This document shows, in pieces, positions 28,373 through 37,661 of a stretch of 64,000 bases of DNA. Both the position numbers and the translations under genes were made by a program. Source of the DNA: Pedobacter fastidiosus (GTDB taxonomy: Bacteria; Bacteroidota; Bacteroidia; Sphingobacteriales; Sphingobacteriaceae). The notes under the pieces are model-generated. The model searched no databases. It saw only the letters and a list, made by a program, of their open reading frames with translations, and was not told the DNA's origin. How positions within the stretch are numbered: the first letter of the stretch is position 1; each line of letters begins with the position of its first letter. The stretch spans positions 168,922-232,921 of the forward strand of contig NZ_JACRYL010000002.1 in NCBI RefSeq assembly GCF_014306625.1. Direction: 5' to 3'.

Positions 28373-29512
28373 ATGGCAAAACAGATAAGCGAATTAAAAT
28401 TAGGTATTTTAGGTGGTGGGCAATTAGGCAGAATGCTTATTCAACAAGCCATTAATTATAACGTTACTTCTTTAGTTTTAGACCCAGATCCTGATGCGCC
28501 TTGCAAGCACATTGCTAATTACTTCGAAAATGGATCTATAACTGATTTTGATACGGTTTACAATTTCGGGAAGAAAGCAGATATCATAACCATCGAAATA
28601 GAAAAAGTTAATATCGAAGCGCTTGAGCAACTTGAAAAAGAAGGCAAGCAAGTTTTTCCACAATCCCGAGTAATTCGTTTAATTCAGGATAAAGGCATTC
28701 AGAAACAGTTTTTCAAAGAAAACGATATTCCAACCTCTCCTTTTCAAATTGTAAATACGAAAGAGGATATCGAGAATAGCCCATTCCACTTTCCTTACAT
28801 TTTAAAGTTGAGAAAAGATGGTTACGACGGTAAGGGTGTAATGCGCATAAACAGTGCGGAAGATTTGAGAAAAGCCTTTGATGCACCTTGTATTATAGAG
28901 AAACTGATTGATTTTGAAAAAGAAGTTGCAGTGATAGTTGCTCGTAATTCTAATGGCGACATGAAAACTTTCCCGATGGTGGAGATGGAATTTAATCCGG
29001 AAGCAAACTTGGTTGAGTTTTTAATTTCTCCATCTACATACGCAGAAAGTTTACAACAAAAGGCAGAAAATATTGCAAAGAATATTGCATCGGCAATGAA
29101 TATTACAGGCATTTTAGCTGTTGAGATGTTTGTTTGCAAAGATGGCGAACTACTTGTAAATGAAGTTGCTCCACGTCCGCATAATAGTGGCCATCAAACT
29201 ATCGAAGGTAATTACGTTTCTCAATTCGAACAGCATTTACGTTCTATTTATAATTTGCCTCTGGGTGATACCAGCAGTATTACAAATGCAATTATGATTA
29301 ATCTACTTGGCGAAAAAGGCTTTGAAGGTGTAGCTAAATATGAAAACCTAGAAAAAGTTTTGTCAATTGATGGGGTTTATGTTCATCTTTATGGTAAAAA
29401 ATACACAAAACCTTTCCGTAAAATGGGGCATATAACCATTGTAGATATCGATAGAGAAAAAGCCATTGAGAAAGCTAGATATGTACAAAAAACATTAAAA
29501 GTAATTGCTTAA
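28373..29512 (+). CDS. purK: N5-carboxyaminoimidazole ribonucleotide synthase
   Basis: 379-residue ATP-grasp enzyme converting AIR, bicarbonate and ATP to N5-CAIR in purine synthesis. The N-terminal KLGILGGGQLGRMLIQ is the PurK signature. The ATP-grasp core includes LKLRKDGYDGKGVM and the metal-binding NEVAPRPHNSGHQTIEG. The ATG at 28373 is preferred over the TTG one codon before it. Its product is the substrate of PurE, encoded next. Confidence 0.96.
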   Translation: MAKQISELKLGILGGGQLGRMLIQQAINYNVTSLVLDPDPDAPCKHIANYFENGSITDFDTVYNFGKKADIITIEIEKVNIEALEQLEKEGKQVFPQSRVIRLIQDKGIQKQFFKENDIPTSPFQIVNTKEDIENSPFHFPYILKLRKDGYDGKGVMRINSAEDLRKAFDAPCIIEKLIDFEKEVAVIVARNSNGDMKTFPMVEMEFNPEANLVEFLISPSTYAESLQQKAENIAKNIASAMNITGILAVEMFVCKDGELLVNEVAPRPHNSGHQTIEGNYVSQFEQHLRSIYNLPLGDTSSITNAIMINLLGEKGFEGVAKYENLEKVLSIDGVYVHLYGKKYTKPFRKMGHITIVDIDREKAIEKARYVQKTLKVIA

Positions 29513-29635
29513 ACCCCTAGCCCCTAAAGGGGAACTAAAAGCAAAGTGGAAAGACATAGTTAAACGATAAAATAAAAGATTAAAAGATATATATGAGCGC
29601 TGGAAATTTAAGTTCCCCTTTAGGGGCGGAGGGGT
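29513..29635. repeat. Inverted repeat around the purK-purE junction, entering purE
   Basis: The left arm (29513-29536) starts right after the purK stop codon and contains CCCCTAAAGGGGAACT. The right arm (29611-29635) contains AGTTCCCCTTTAGGGG and is part of the purE reading frame. The arms match over about 24 positions with one gap. Such CCCCTAAAGGGG elements are dispersed in Bacteroidota genomes. Confidence 0.75.
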
Positions 29636-30120
29636 CTGTAGTAGTTGGAATAATTATGGGGAGCAAATCTGATTTGCCTGTTATGCAAGATGCTGCCGAT
29701 ATATTAAAAGAATTTGGAATCAGTTATGAAATTACTGTAGTTTCTGCCCATAGAACTCCGGAGCGGATGTTTACTTATGCTAAAGAAGCACATGGCCGAG
29801 GCTTAAAAGTAATTATCGCTGGTGCTGGTGGTGCCGCTCACTTACCTGGAATGGTTGCCTCAATTACTACGCTACCCGTAATTGGTGTCCCTGTAAAATC
29901 CTCAAATTCTATTGATGGTTGGGATAGTATTTTATCTATTTTACAAATGCCAAATGGAATTCCGGTTGCAACAGTTGCTTTAAATGCGGCCAAAAATGCT
30001 GGTTTATTAGCTGCTCAAATTTTAGCAACAGCTGATGAATCTTTAACGGTAAAAATGCAAGCCTACAAAGATGAGTTGAGAAGAAAGGTTGAGGAAAGTG
30101 CGGAAAGTATGAGTAATTAA
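29593..30120 (+). CDS. purE: N5-CAIR mutase with repeat-derived N terminus
   Basis: 175-residue class I PurE that rearranges N5-CAIR to [28 protein letters not shown] and [11 protein letters not shown] are the active-site motifs. The normal domain begins near residue 16. Residues 5-15 ([11 protein letters not shown]) are encoded by the right arm of a dispersed inverted repeat. The ATG at 29593 is the only ATG that keeps the first beta strand, so the extension is probably translated. It is the second gene of purK-purE. Confidence 0.95.
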   Translation: MSAGNLSSPLGAEGSVVVGIIMGSKSDLPVMQDAADILKEFGISYEITVVSAHRTPERMFTYAKEAHGRGLKVIIAGAGGAAHLPGMVASITTLPVIGVPVKSSNSIDGWDSILSILQMPNGIPVATVALNAAKNAGLLAAQILATADESLTVKMQAYKDELRRKVEESAESMSN

Positions 30121-30134
30121 GTTATTTTTAAACT

Positions 30135-30449
30135 ATGGAAAAGTTAATTACCAAAAAAGAAATACTAACTCAGCTCCAGAATAAGAAACAAGACCTTTTA
30201 GATTTTGGAGTAAAGGAGATTGGGCTTTTTGGTTCATTTCTAACTAACAATGCCAATTCTGATAGTGATATTGATTTGCTGGTTGACATAAAAAAAGAAA
30301 ATAAAACTTTTAAAAATTTTATGTCTCTTAACTACTTTTTAGAAAATTTGTTTAATAGAAAGGTAGATTTGGTAACGAAACAATCTCTTAGTCCTTTTAT
30401 TGGACCACATATCTTAAAATCAGTAGAATATGTTGCTTTCTCAAGTTGA
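30135..30449 (+). CDS. mntA: MntA-type nucleotidyltransferase antitoxin
   Basis: 104-residue minimal nucleotidyltransferase with the GSX10DXD motif (GSFLTNNANSDSDIDLLVDI). In characterised MntA-HepT modules this antitoxin AMPylates the HEPN toxin. It starts 14 bp after purE and overlaps the toxin gene by 20 bp, so the pair is translationally coupled. The tail contains the expected RKVDLVTKQSL segment. It is probably an accessory module behind the purine genes. Confidence 0.85.
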   Translation: MEKLITKKEILTQLQNKKQDLLDFGVKEIGLFGSFLTNNANSDSDIDLLVDIKKENKTFKNFMSLNYFLENLFNRKVDLVTKQSLSPFIGPHILKSVEYVAFSS

Positions 30450-30771
30450 GTTTTTAAAACATATCTTATTAGAGTGCAATTATTTAATTAACGAAGTTAA
30501 TGATAATACGATTGAAGATTTAATTTCAAACGAAAGATTAAATAGAGCAGTTTGTCGAAGCTTGGAAATTATTGGAGAAGCAAGTAGCAAAATCCATCCA
30601 GATCTGAAACAAAAATATCCATCTATTCCCTGGCGTGAACTTACTGACATAAGAAATAAAATTATTCATCATTATTTCGGAGTTGATTATGATATCATTT
30701 GGGATACCATTACTAACGATATCCCTTCTCTTAAAATTGCAATCGCAGCTATTTTAAAGGACAACTCTTAA
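30430..30771 (+). CDS. hepT: HepT-like HEPN ribonuclease toxin (DUF86)
   Basis: 113-residue all-helical DUF86/HEPN protein. The catalytic RX4HXY motif is complete in RNKIIHHYFG. The upstream segment NRAVCRSLEIIGEASSKI and IPWRELTDIRN are typical of the family. The Tyr of the motif is the residue AMPylated by MntA in studied systems. It ends three bases into the convergent yqgE gene. Confidence 0.85.
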   Translation: MLLSQVEFLKHILLECNYLINEVNDNTIEDLISNERLNRAVCRSLEIIGEASSKIHPDLKQKYPSIPWRELTDIRNKIIHHYFGVDYDIIWDTITNDIPSLKIAIAAILKDNS

Positions 30772-31331
30772 TTCAAATTCGGGTCTGTAGGAAAATTGCT
30801 AATGTGTGCATACTTCGGGCCTAAGTTTACAATTACATCTCGCCAAAGCTTTTCATCATCTACATTAAAAATAATATCAGGGTTAGAAACATCGCTTACC
30901 ATCCAAGAATTCTGATTTAATTCTCGGGCTAATTGTCCATCATCCCATCCAGAATAGCCCATAAAAAACTTAATCTCTTCTTCACTTATTGCATTAGTGT
31001 TAATTAGGATCTTTAATGTTTCAAAATTCCCTCCCCAGTACAATCCATTTCCAATGGGTTCTCCACTTTGGAGTTTATCATAACATCTATGTATAAAATG
31101 AAGTGTATCGGTTGCTACTGGTCCGCCGAAGTAAATATGGTTGTTTCCTTCCCACAAATCCTGAATAATATCACTTAGAATAAGATTGCCGATTTGATTT
31201 AAAATGTAACCAACAGAACCATCCTCATCATGTTGGGTTAATAAAACAACAGATCGTTTAAAATTCGGATCGGCCATAAAGGGTTCTGAGATGAGTAATC
31301 GGCCTGTTTTTGGTTTTATATTGTTCAGCAT
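30768..31331 (-). CDS. YqgE/AlgH family protein (UPF0301)
   Basis: About 187 residues. The N-terminal GRLLISEPFMADPNFKRSVVLL and the later YFGGPVATDTLHFIH and GYSGWDDGQLARELNQNSW are hallmark segments of the YqgE/AlgH family. Its molecular role is not established; a regulatory function is reported for alginate genes in Pseudomonas. Three ATGs are possible (31355, 31343 and 31331); the last matches family starts best. It is divergent from pdxH, and the two promoters overlap. Confidence 0.85.
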   Translation of the reverse strand: MLNNIKPKTGRLLISEPFMADPNFKRSVVLLTQHDEDGSVGYILNQIGNLILSDIIQDLWEGNNHIYFGGPVATDTLHFIHRCYDKLQSGEPIGNGLYWGGNFETLKILINTNAISEEEIKFFMGYSGWDDGQLARELNQNSWMVSDVSNPDIIFNVDDEKLWRDVIVNLGPKYAHISNFPTDPNLN

Positions 31332-31342
31332 GATAATTATCA

Positions 31343-31373
31343 TTTGTTGCACCATAAAAGATGCCTATTTTTG
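31343..31373 (+). promoter_or_regulatory. Consensus promoter of pdxH
   Basis: TTTG (31343-31346), exactly 19 bp, then TATTTTTG (31366-31373) is a full match to the Bacteroidota housekeeping promoter. The ATG at 31378 begins after only four more bases, so the mRNA is predicted to be leaderless or nearly so. Confidence 0.75.
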
Positions 31374-31377
31374 TTAA

Positions 31378-32028
31378 ATGCAAGTTACAAATGAAATTCT
31401 ACAAAACCTGCGCCAAGATTACAAAAGCGCAACGTTAGATGAAGCTGACGTAGATAACAATCCTATTACCCAATTTAAAAAATGGTTCGATCATGCCGTT
31501 GAGGCCAAAATTTACGAGCCCAATGTAATGACATTAGCCACGGCAGATAAATCTGGAAGACCAGATGCTCGAATTGTTTTGCTTAAAGGTGTTGATGAAG
31601 ATGGTTTCCGCTTTTTTACAAACTACTTAAGTGCTAAGGGAAAAGAATTAAAAAGGAATCCTTATGCCTGCCTTGTTTTCTTTTGGCCAGAATTGGAAAG
31701 GCAAGTTAGAATTGAAGGATCGGTAGAAAAATTAGACAAAGAAACTTCTGAAGCTTACTTTCTAACCCGCCCAAAAGCGAGCCAGATTGGCGCCATCGTT
31801 TCTCCTCAAAGCCAAATTGTACCTGATAGAGCTTTTTTAGAAGAACGCTTTGAAGATTTTAGTAAGAAAAACGAAGAGAAGATTGTCGCTAAGCCAGCAC
31901 ATTGGGGCGGTTATATTGTTAAGCCGACACGAATAGAGTTTTGGCAAGGTAGACGAAGCCGTTTGCACGATAGAATAAATTACGAGTGGGTTAAAAAAGA
32001 ATGGGTTAAAACAAGATTGGCGCCATAG
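31378..32028 (+). CDS. pdxH: Pyridoxamine/pyridoxine 5'-phosphate oxidase
   Basis: 216-residue FMN enzyme that makes pyridoxal 5'-phosphate. The motifs ATADKSGRPDARIVLLKG, FFTNYLSAKGKEL and the C-terminal FWQGRRSRLHDRINYE...WVKTRLAP are those of PdxH. Length is normal. The start agrees with homologues and lies immediately after the promoter. Confidence 0.96.
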   Translation: MQVTNEILQNLRQDYKSATLDEADVDNNPITQFKKWFDHAVEAKIYEPNVMTLATADKSGRPDARIVLLKGVDEDGFRFFTNYLSAKGKELKRNPYACLVFFWPELERQVRIEGSVEKLDKETSEAYFLTRPKASQIGAIVSPQSQIVPDRAFLEERFEDFSKKNEEKIVAKPAHWGGYIVKPTRIEFWQGRRSRLHDRINYEWVKKEWVKTRLAP

Positions 32029-32046
32029 TTAGAAATGCTTGAAAAT

Positions 32047-32081
32047 AAATAAAGGTCAGCTATCCAGCAAGACCTTTATTT
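32047..32081 (+). terminator. Terminator of pdxH
   Basis: AAATAAAGGTC (32047-32057) and GACCTTTATTT (32071-32081) form an 11-bp perfect stem with a 13-nt loop, and the 3' arm ends in a T-rich stretch. It lies 18 bp past the pdxH stop codon. Confidence 0.75.
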
Positions 32082-32406
32082 TAACTAATCATTAACTAAC
32101 CTAAATTTTACTAGGAAGTACTTTTATAAAAACGCTTTGACTGTTTAAAATCATAGCGATATATTTCTCCTTTAATTACCAATTAAAACTTATTTTGTTT
32201 TTCTTGATAAATCAAAAGTCCTTTAAAAAGATTGCATTTTAACGGTTGTATCGATGAATAATTGGTTTGTATCGACAAAAAATGAACTAAGAAATTTTAA
32301 CATCTGTATTAACATTTTTTAACTTTATTAATTTGAAAATCAGATATTTATATACTAATGATTAAACTAAGAATCAAATGGTTTTTTAGTTATAAATGAT
32401 TTAATA
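32082..32406. other. AT-rich intergenic stretch without recognised gene
   Basis: Between the pdxH and susD terminators. I see no open reading frame of interest. The only structure noticed is a short repeat of TTGTATCGA at about 32242 and 32270. Confidence 0.5.
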
Positions 32407-32463
32407 TAAAAAAGTCGGGACTAAAATTATACTCATTCTTAGAATATAATTTTAATCCCGACT
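32407..32463 (-). terminator. Long-stem terminator of the susC-susD operon
   Basis: A 19-bp stem (32413-32431 with 32445-32463, one wobble pair) has GTCGGGA at its base. On the minus strand it is followed by TTTTTTATA. It lies 22 bp after the susD stop codon. Confidence 0.88.
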
Positions 32464-32485
32464 AATATTAATTGACCTATCTTAT

Positions 32486-34093
32486 TTAGTAGCTTGGATT
32501 TTGAGAAATATTTGGATTAGCGTTAAGCTCATCCGTTGGAATCGGCCAAATATATCTATAATCGCTATAAGGAATTGCAGCCTTTGCTGTTGCAGTAGTT
32601 GGTCTTAAAACAGCATCCCAATTAGATCCTGTTCCACTTAAAGCGGTAACCAATATCTTGGCTGGAATTCCTCCACCTGCAACTTGGAAATTAGCATCTT
32701 GAGAAAGTCGCGTAATATCAGGCCATCTTCTTCCCTCACCAGCAAATTCAATTCTTCGCTCATTTAATATCGCTTGGGTTAAAGCCGTTTGAGATGCAAA
32801 ACTTGCGATAGTATATTGGCTTGCTGTTGGTACCGCACGATTTCTAACTGCGTTTAAAAGCACAAGTGCTCGGGTACTCAAAGCCGTAGTTCTCGAATAC
32901 GCTTCGGCTACGTTTAATAAAACTTCAGCATATCTAATGATTGGTGCATAATCGGTTTTATTGGTATAATCTCTAAACTTATAATTAAAGAAATATTTAG
33001 CACCAGTTGTAGTCTGTTGAATTTGCAATAAAGTTCTCCTTGTATCGCCAGTAACCCAGAATGAAGCATTGTACAAATTTGGGCTTGTAGCCACTAAACC
33101 ACGGCCACCTAAACTAGCCGGACCAAACATATTTGGAAGGGCGCCGTTTACGCCTCCGTTTGCTGCTGCGCTGTTTTCGATAGAAAATATGGATTCAGTA
33201 TTGTTGCTAAAACTTATAAAGGGTCCATCTGGCGAAGCCGTTAAAGCATAATTACCAATTGAACTTGTAAACGGAGCTGCAGTTGCAGAAGTGCCTAATT
33301 TTGTGCCTTCTGTAATTACGCCGGCAAAATCATTCATATGAAGTTTTACCCTCGTTTTTAAAGCGATTGCGGCAGCTCTTGTTGCTCTAGTAATTGCATA
33401 AGTAGACCTTGTAACTGGCAAGTTGGCTTCCGCATAATCTAAATCTGCCAAAATTTTCGAATAATCTTCTGCAACGGTTCCCCTTGGAACTAGAATCTGT
33501 GTGGAAACCGCATCTGTAGAGTTTACAGCGACAGTGCGATATGGCACACCGATATTACTTCCATTTCCATCTACATAAGGGCGAGAAAAGTTTATAACCA
33601 ATTCGTGATGCGCTAGAGCTCTTAAAAATCTAGCTTCGGCAGCATATTGTGTAGAAACCGCCGTTGTAATTGTTCCCTTTGTTGCTGCAGCTTCTACACC
33701 AGCAATTAGAATATTACATTGATTAATTAAAGCATATAAATTGCTCCACAGGTTGATGTTATTTGCTGTTGTTGAAGTGTAAGTAGATTCGTAAGTGATT
33801 TGGTAAAAAGTTGCCAAGTTTACCATGTCTTCACCTCTCATTTCGCCTTGCTCAATTGCAGCTGCACCGAAAGGATAACCTCTACCCGAACCTCCGTTGT
33901 AAGAACCGACAGCGGCTGTATTGTAAACACCTGCAGCAACCAACTCTATGTTTGCAGGAGTATCAAAAGCAGTTGCTTCTGACAGCGAGTTAATAGGATT
34001 TAACTCGGTATATTTTTGGCAAGAAGAAACTGTTAACAGGGTTAAAAGCAATCCACCAAAGGCCAATTTATTTTTTATATTAAAAATTTTCAT
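32486..34093 (-). CDS. SusD/RagB-family nutrient-binding lipoprotein
   Basis: 535-residue outer-membrane surface lipoprotein. The lipobox Cys is residue 25 (LTVSSCQ). SusD features include TPR-like helices and the C-terminal RRIEFAGEGRRWPDITRL and YIWPIPTDELNANPNISQNPSY. It pairs with the TonB-dependent channel encoded 11 bp upstream. No glycoside hydrolase, peptidase or sulfatase gene is adjacent, so the ligand cannot be guessed. Confidence 0.94.
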   Translation of the reverse strand: MKIFNIKNKLAFGGLLLTLLTVSSCQKYTELNPINSLSEATAFDTPANIELVAAGVYNTAAVGSYNGGSGRGYPFGAAAIEQGEMRGEDMVNLATFYQITYESTYTSTTANNINLWSNLYALINQCNILIAGVEAAATKGTITTAVSTQYAAEARFLRALAHHELVINFSRPYVDGNGSNIGVPYRTVAVNSTDAVSTQILVPRGTVAEDYSKILADLDYAEANLPVTRSTYAITRATRAAAIALKTRVKLHMNDFAGVITEGTKLGTSATAAPFTSSIGNYALTASPDGPFISFSNNTESIFSIENSAAANGGVNGALPNMFGPASLGGRGLVATSPNLYNASFWVTGDTRRTLLQIQQTTTGAKYFFNYKFRDYTNKTDYAPIIRYAEVLLNVAEAYSRTTALSTRALVLLNAVRNRAVPTASQYTIASFASQTALTQAILNERRIEFAGEGRRWPDITRLSQDANFQVAGGGIPAKILVTALSGTGSNWDAVLRPTTATAKAAIPYSDYRYIWPIPTDELNANPNISQNPSY

Positions 34094-34104
34094 ATCGTGT
34101 ATTC

Positions 34105-37100
34105 TTAAAATCCAACATTTAAACCAACCAAAAACGTTCTAGCTTTTGGATTTGTATTGTAATCCAAACCAGCCTGACTATTGGTTGAAGTGCTATAATT
34201 CAATTCAGGATCTAAACCAGAGTAAGGTGTAATTACGAAAGCATTTTGTACTTGTGCATAAATGCGTAATCGGCTTAGTTTTATTTTATTGATAAGCAAA
34301 GCTGGAAAAGTATAGCCTAAAACGATATCCTGAGCTCTAATAAACTTTCCATCTTCTACAAAACGCGAAACTGCACTAGACGTTAAGTTGATAAAAGCAT
34401 CTCTACCATAATATAATTTTGGCACATCAGTCACCTGTCCAACGGTTGTCCATCTATCTAAAATTTCCGTTCCGTTGTTTAAGAATTTTTGGTTTAGCAA
34501 GCTCTCTTGGCGAGTAATGTTCATCACCTTGTTGCCTCCAGAATAAACCATGTTGATACTTAAATCGAAACCTTTGTAGCTAAAGTTATTTACAAAACCA
34601 CCATAATATGTAGGGTTAGATTGACCTAAAATCTTTTTATCCGCTGCCGATAAAGTCGTTGCAGTAGTTAAAGCAGTCGGGTTTGCCGGATCATAATTAT
34701 AATAGGTTTGATTTGCAATATTACCTTGAATTACCTGTCCGTTTGCTTTAACATACAATGGATTACCATTTGCCGAATTTACACCCGCGTACTCGTAACC
34801 ATAAAGTGAGCCAATAGATTCGCCAACTCGATTGATGTTATAGGTATAAGTAATATCAGAGTTGTTATTTGATAACTGGGTAATTTGATTCTTAACCAAA
34901 GTTAAATTGAAGGAAGCATTCCATTTAAAAGCTGTACTTCGTAAAATATCAGCGCTAATTGCAAACTCATAACCTTTGTTGTACATTTTACCAACGTTTT
35001 GGTTAATCGAATTTCCTGGAACACCTAATGATGGCGCTGTTGGTGCTGCCAAAATTAAATTATCGATGTTGTTTTTAAAATAATCAGCAGTAATGGTTAT
35101 GCGATTGTTAAAAAGGGTTGCATCTATACCAACATCATATTTACCGCTGGTTTCGAATTTTAGAGAGCTGTTACCAACTTGAGTGTAAGCCAGTCCGCTT
35201 TGTACTCCATAAGTTGCTGCACCAAATGTTCCTGCAAATGGGTAATTGCCGATATCAGTATTACCAGTTTTAGCATATCCACCACGAATTTTCAAATCGT
35301 TAATAAATTTCAAAGACTCGCTATCTTTAATAAAACTTTCTTGCGATACTCTCCATCCTATCGAAACGCCCGGTAATTTTGCACTTTGATTACCTAATGG
35401 AAGTGAAGAAATTGCATCAATCCGATAAGTTCCAGAAACCAAGTAACGGTCTTTATAACCATAATTAGCTCTAGCGAAGTAAGATTTGTAAGCATTTTCT
35501 GAAACTCCACCCCCAATACCGTAAGTAGATTGAGTTAATGAATTGCTGATAATATTTTCTCCGCTAAAGAAAGTACTTGATAGCTGTGATCCGCTGGCAT
35601 AAAATGATCTATCTTTCGATTTTTGATATTCAATTCCTACGATTGCTCCAAATGAATGATCACCAATCGTTTTTGTATAATTTAAAGTATTGGTCCAGCT
35701 GTATCTAAATCTTGGGATATATTGTTGCAACTCGTAACCTTTGGTTGCACTTCCACCATCGCCATGTAAGGGATCTAAATATTGGTAATCTTCCCCAAAA
35801 ATATTCATTGTAGAAATTTGTGAACGAAGATTTAAGCCATCGATGATTTTTAAATCAGCAAATCCATTTCCCAAAAGCGTAAAGGTTTGGTTTCTGAAAA
35901 TGTTATGATCCAATACATATTTGATGTTCGTATAGTTATCATCAATTTCTTTTAAGTTAGCGCCTTTGCCCAAACGAGCATTATCCGAACTTAAATTGTA
36001 AGATCCATCTGCGTTGAATGCGCCGACATTAGGTAAAGCTCTAATGGCATTCCCAACGTTTCCAGATAAAGAACTGGTTCCAGAATTTAATCCAAAGTTG
36101 GTTACATAAGAACCTGTAGCACTCATACCAAAAGTTAAGCGATTGTTCAGGGCTTTTTGCTCAAATTTACCAGAAAACTGATATTTAGTTTGGCTGTTTG
36201 CCGTAATAATACCTTTCAAATCAGCATAGCCCATAGAGAAATAATAATTTGATTGATCTGTAGCTCCACTGAAAGAGATATTGTGGTTTTGCTGAAAGGC
36301 ATCTTTATTAAAAACAACATCTTGCCAATCAGTATCGATTGTATTTCCGCTCGCATCGGTTGCTAAAACAGCTTGTGGAGTTGTTGTGCCAGAATTTGCC
36401 AGTTTTTCATTTGCTATCGTTACAAATTGATTCGCATTTAATAAATCGAAACGCTTAGCCACATTTGCCCATGCAAACCACGAATTATAACTTACTTTGA
36501 TTTGGCCTTTAGTACCTCTTTTTGTGGTGATTATAATTACACCGTTAGCACCTCTAGAACCATAAATTGCAGTAGCAGCACCATCCTTTAGTACATCAAC
36601 ACTTTGGATATCGTTCGGATTAATATCGCCTAGCGGATTTATGGAAGCCACACTGCTTGATCCACTAGAAATGATTACCATTCCATCTACCACATATAAT
36701 GGATCTGTTCCTGATGAAATACTATTTGTGCCACGAATCCTTATCCTCGGACCAGCACCCAATATACCGCTTGAATTAGTTACCTGAACACCGGTAACTT
36801 TTCCAGCCAAGGCTTGATCGAAACTAGCAACTGGTTTTCCAGCTAAATCTTCACCTTTTATACTGGCTACAGATCCCGTTAGGTCTTTTCTCTTAGCAGT
36901 TCCATAACCAATTACCACAACATCAGTTAACGCTTTAGCTTCGGATGTTAACGAAACATTCACTTTTGTGGCCTTACCAACTGTTATATTTTGAATAACA
37001 TAGCCAATTGATGAAAACTGGATTACTGCATTTCCATTTACTTTAATTGCATAAGTTCCGTCAGAACCTGTAGACACTCCATTTTTTGTGTTAACAATTT

Positions 37101-37236
37101 TAACACTCACACCCGGCAATGGCAAACCATCTTCTTTTGCGGTTACCACACCGGTAACAGTTCTTTCTTGCGCCGAAACTTTAGTTACCAGCAAAACAAT
37201 AAAGAGCAATACACACTTTAGTAGTTTTCTTTTCAT
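34105..37236 (-). CDS. SusC/RagA-family TonB-dependent outer-membrane transporter
   Basis: 1043 residues with a signal peptide ending near VSAQ. A carboxypeptidase-regulatory-like domain (TVTGVVTAKEDGLPLPGVSV) precedes the plug with KALTDVVVIGYGTAKRKDLTGSV, the TonB-box-like SusC signature, and LKDGAATAIYGSRGANGVIIITTK. The rest is a 22-strand barrel. No N-terminal STN domain is present and no ECF sigma/anti-sigma pair is adjacent, so regulation by trans-envelope signalling is unlikely. It forms an operon with the SusD gene. Confidence 0.95.
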   Translation of the reverse strand: MKRKLLKCVLLFIVLLVTKVSAQERTVTGVVTAKEDGLPLPGVSVKIVNTKNGVSTGSDGTYAIKVNGNAVIQFSSIGYVIQNITVGKATKVNVSLTSEAKALTDVVVIGYGTAKRKDLTGSVASIKGEDLAGKPVASFDQALAGKVTGVQVTNSSGILGAGPRIRIRGTNSISSGTDPLYVVDGMVIISSGSSSVASINPLGDINPNDIQSVDVLKDGAATAIYGSRGANGVIIITTKRGTKGQIKVSYNSWFAWANVAKRFDLLNANQFVTIANEKLANSGTTTPQAVLATDASGNTIDTDWQDVVFNKDAFQQNHNISFSGATDQSNYYFSMGYADLKGIITANSQTKYQFSGKFEQKALNNRLTFGMSATGSYVTNFGLNSGTSSLSGNVGNAIRALPNVGAFNADGSYNLSSDNARLGKGANLKEIDDNYTNIKYVLDHNIFRNQTFTLLGNGFADLKIIDGLNLRSQISTMNIFGEDYQYLDPLHGDGGSATKGYELQQYIPRFRYSWTNTLNYTKTIGDHSFGAIVGIEYQKSKDRSFYASGSQLSSTFFSGENIISNSLTQSTYGIGGGVSENAYKSYFARANYGYKDRYLVSGTYRIDAISSLPLGNQSAKLPGVSIGWRVSQESFIKDSESLKFINDLKIRGGYAKTGNTDIGNYPFAGTFGAATYGVQSGLAYTQVGNSSLKFETSGKYDVGIDATLFNNRITITADYFKNNIDNLILAAPTAPSLGVPGNSINQNVGKMYNKGYEFAISADILRSTAFKWNASFNLTLVKNQITQLSNNNSDITYTYNINRVGESIGSLYGYEYAGVNSANGNPLYVKANGQVIQGNIANQTYYNYDPANPTALTTATTLSAADKKILGQSNPTYYGGFVNNFSYKGFDLSINMVYSGGNKVMNITRQESLLNQKFLNNGTEILDRWTTVGQVTDVPKLYYGRDAFINLTSSAVSRFVEDGKFIRAQDIVLGYTFPALLINKIKLSRLRIYAQVQNAFVITPYSGLDPELNYSTSTNSQAGLDYNTNPKARTFLVGLNVGF

Positions 37237-37661
37237 TTACATTTAATTTTAGTTTAAATAGTTAATAATATATTTGAAGAATTAACCACAACAAGGCCCC
37301 GCCGAACTGAATGTGTTCTGCCAACAAGTGCATGTAAAATGATTAGTAGAAAATTCATCGTACGGAAAACTTGAGAGGATTTCCAGTTCCTTAAAAACCT
37401 ATGCGATGATTAATAATTCAAGGACTAATAACCGCTATTGAAAAAAATTAAAATGTTAAGTAACGATGAATGAGAAAAATGTATCGATAAATAGCTTTAA
37501 CATTGTTAAAAAGCATTTTTTAACAAAATTTACCAATTAATATTATATATAGGAACAAAATAATTTAGATAAATACTACGATTTCAGGCAATTAACTGCA
37601 AAACATTAAAATTCAAATTTTTTTTTCTCTAAAATTGATTAAAAAGCAAAAACTAACCAAA
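37237..37661. other. 425-bp divergent intergenic region, susC / hydroxyacyl-CoA dehydrogenase
   Basis: It should hold both promoters. A plus-strand TATATTTG at 37269-37276 matches the -7 consensus but is about 385 bp from the plus-strand gene. A GC-rich patch lies at about 37294-37325. No gene or strong hairpin was recognised. Confidence 0.4.

Noticed and set aside
37269..37276. TATATTTG as promoter for the 3-hydroxyacyl-CoA dehydrogenase
   Set aside because: It is about 385 bp from the start codon and such 8-mers with two free bases occur by chance in AT-rich DNA.
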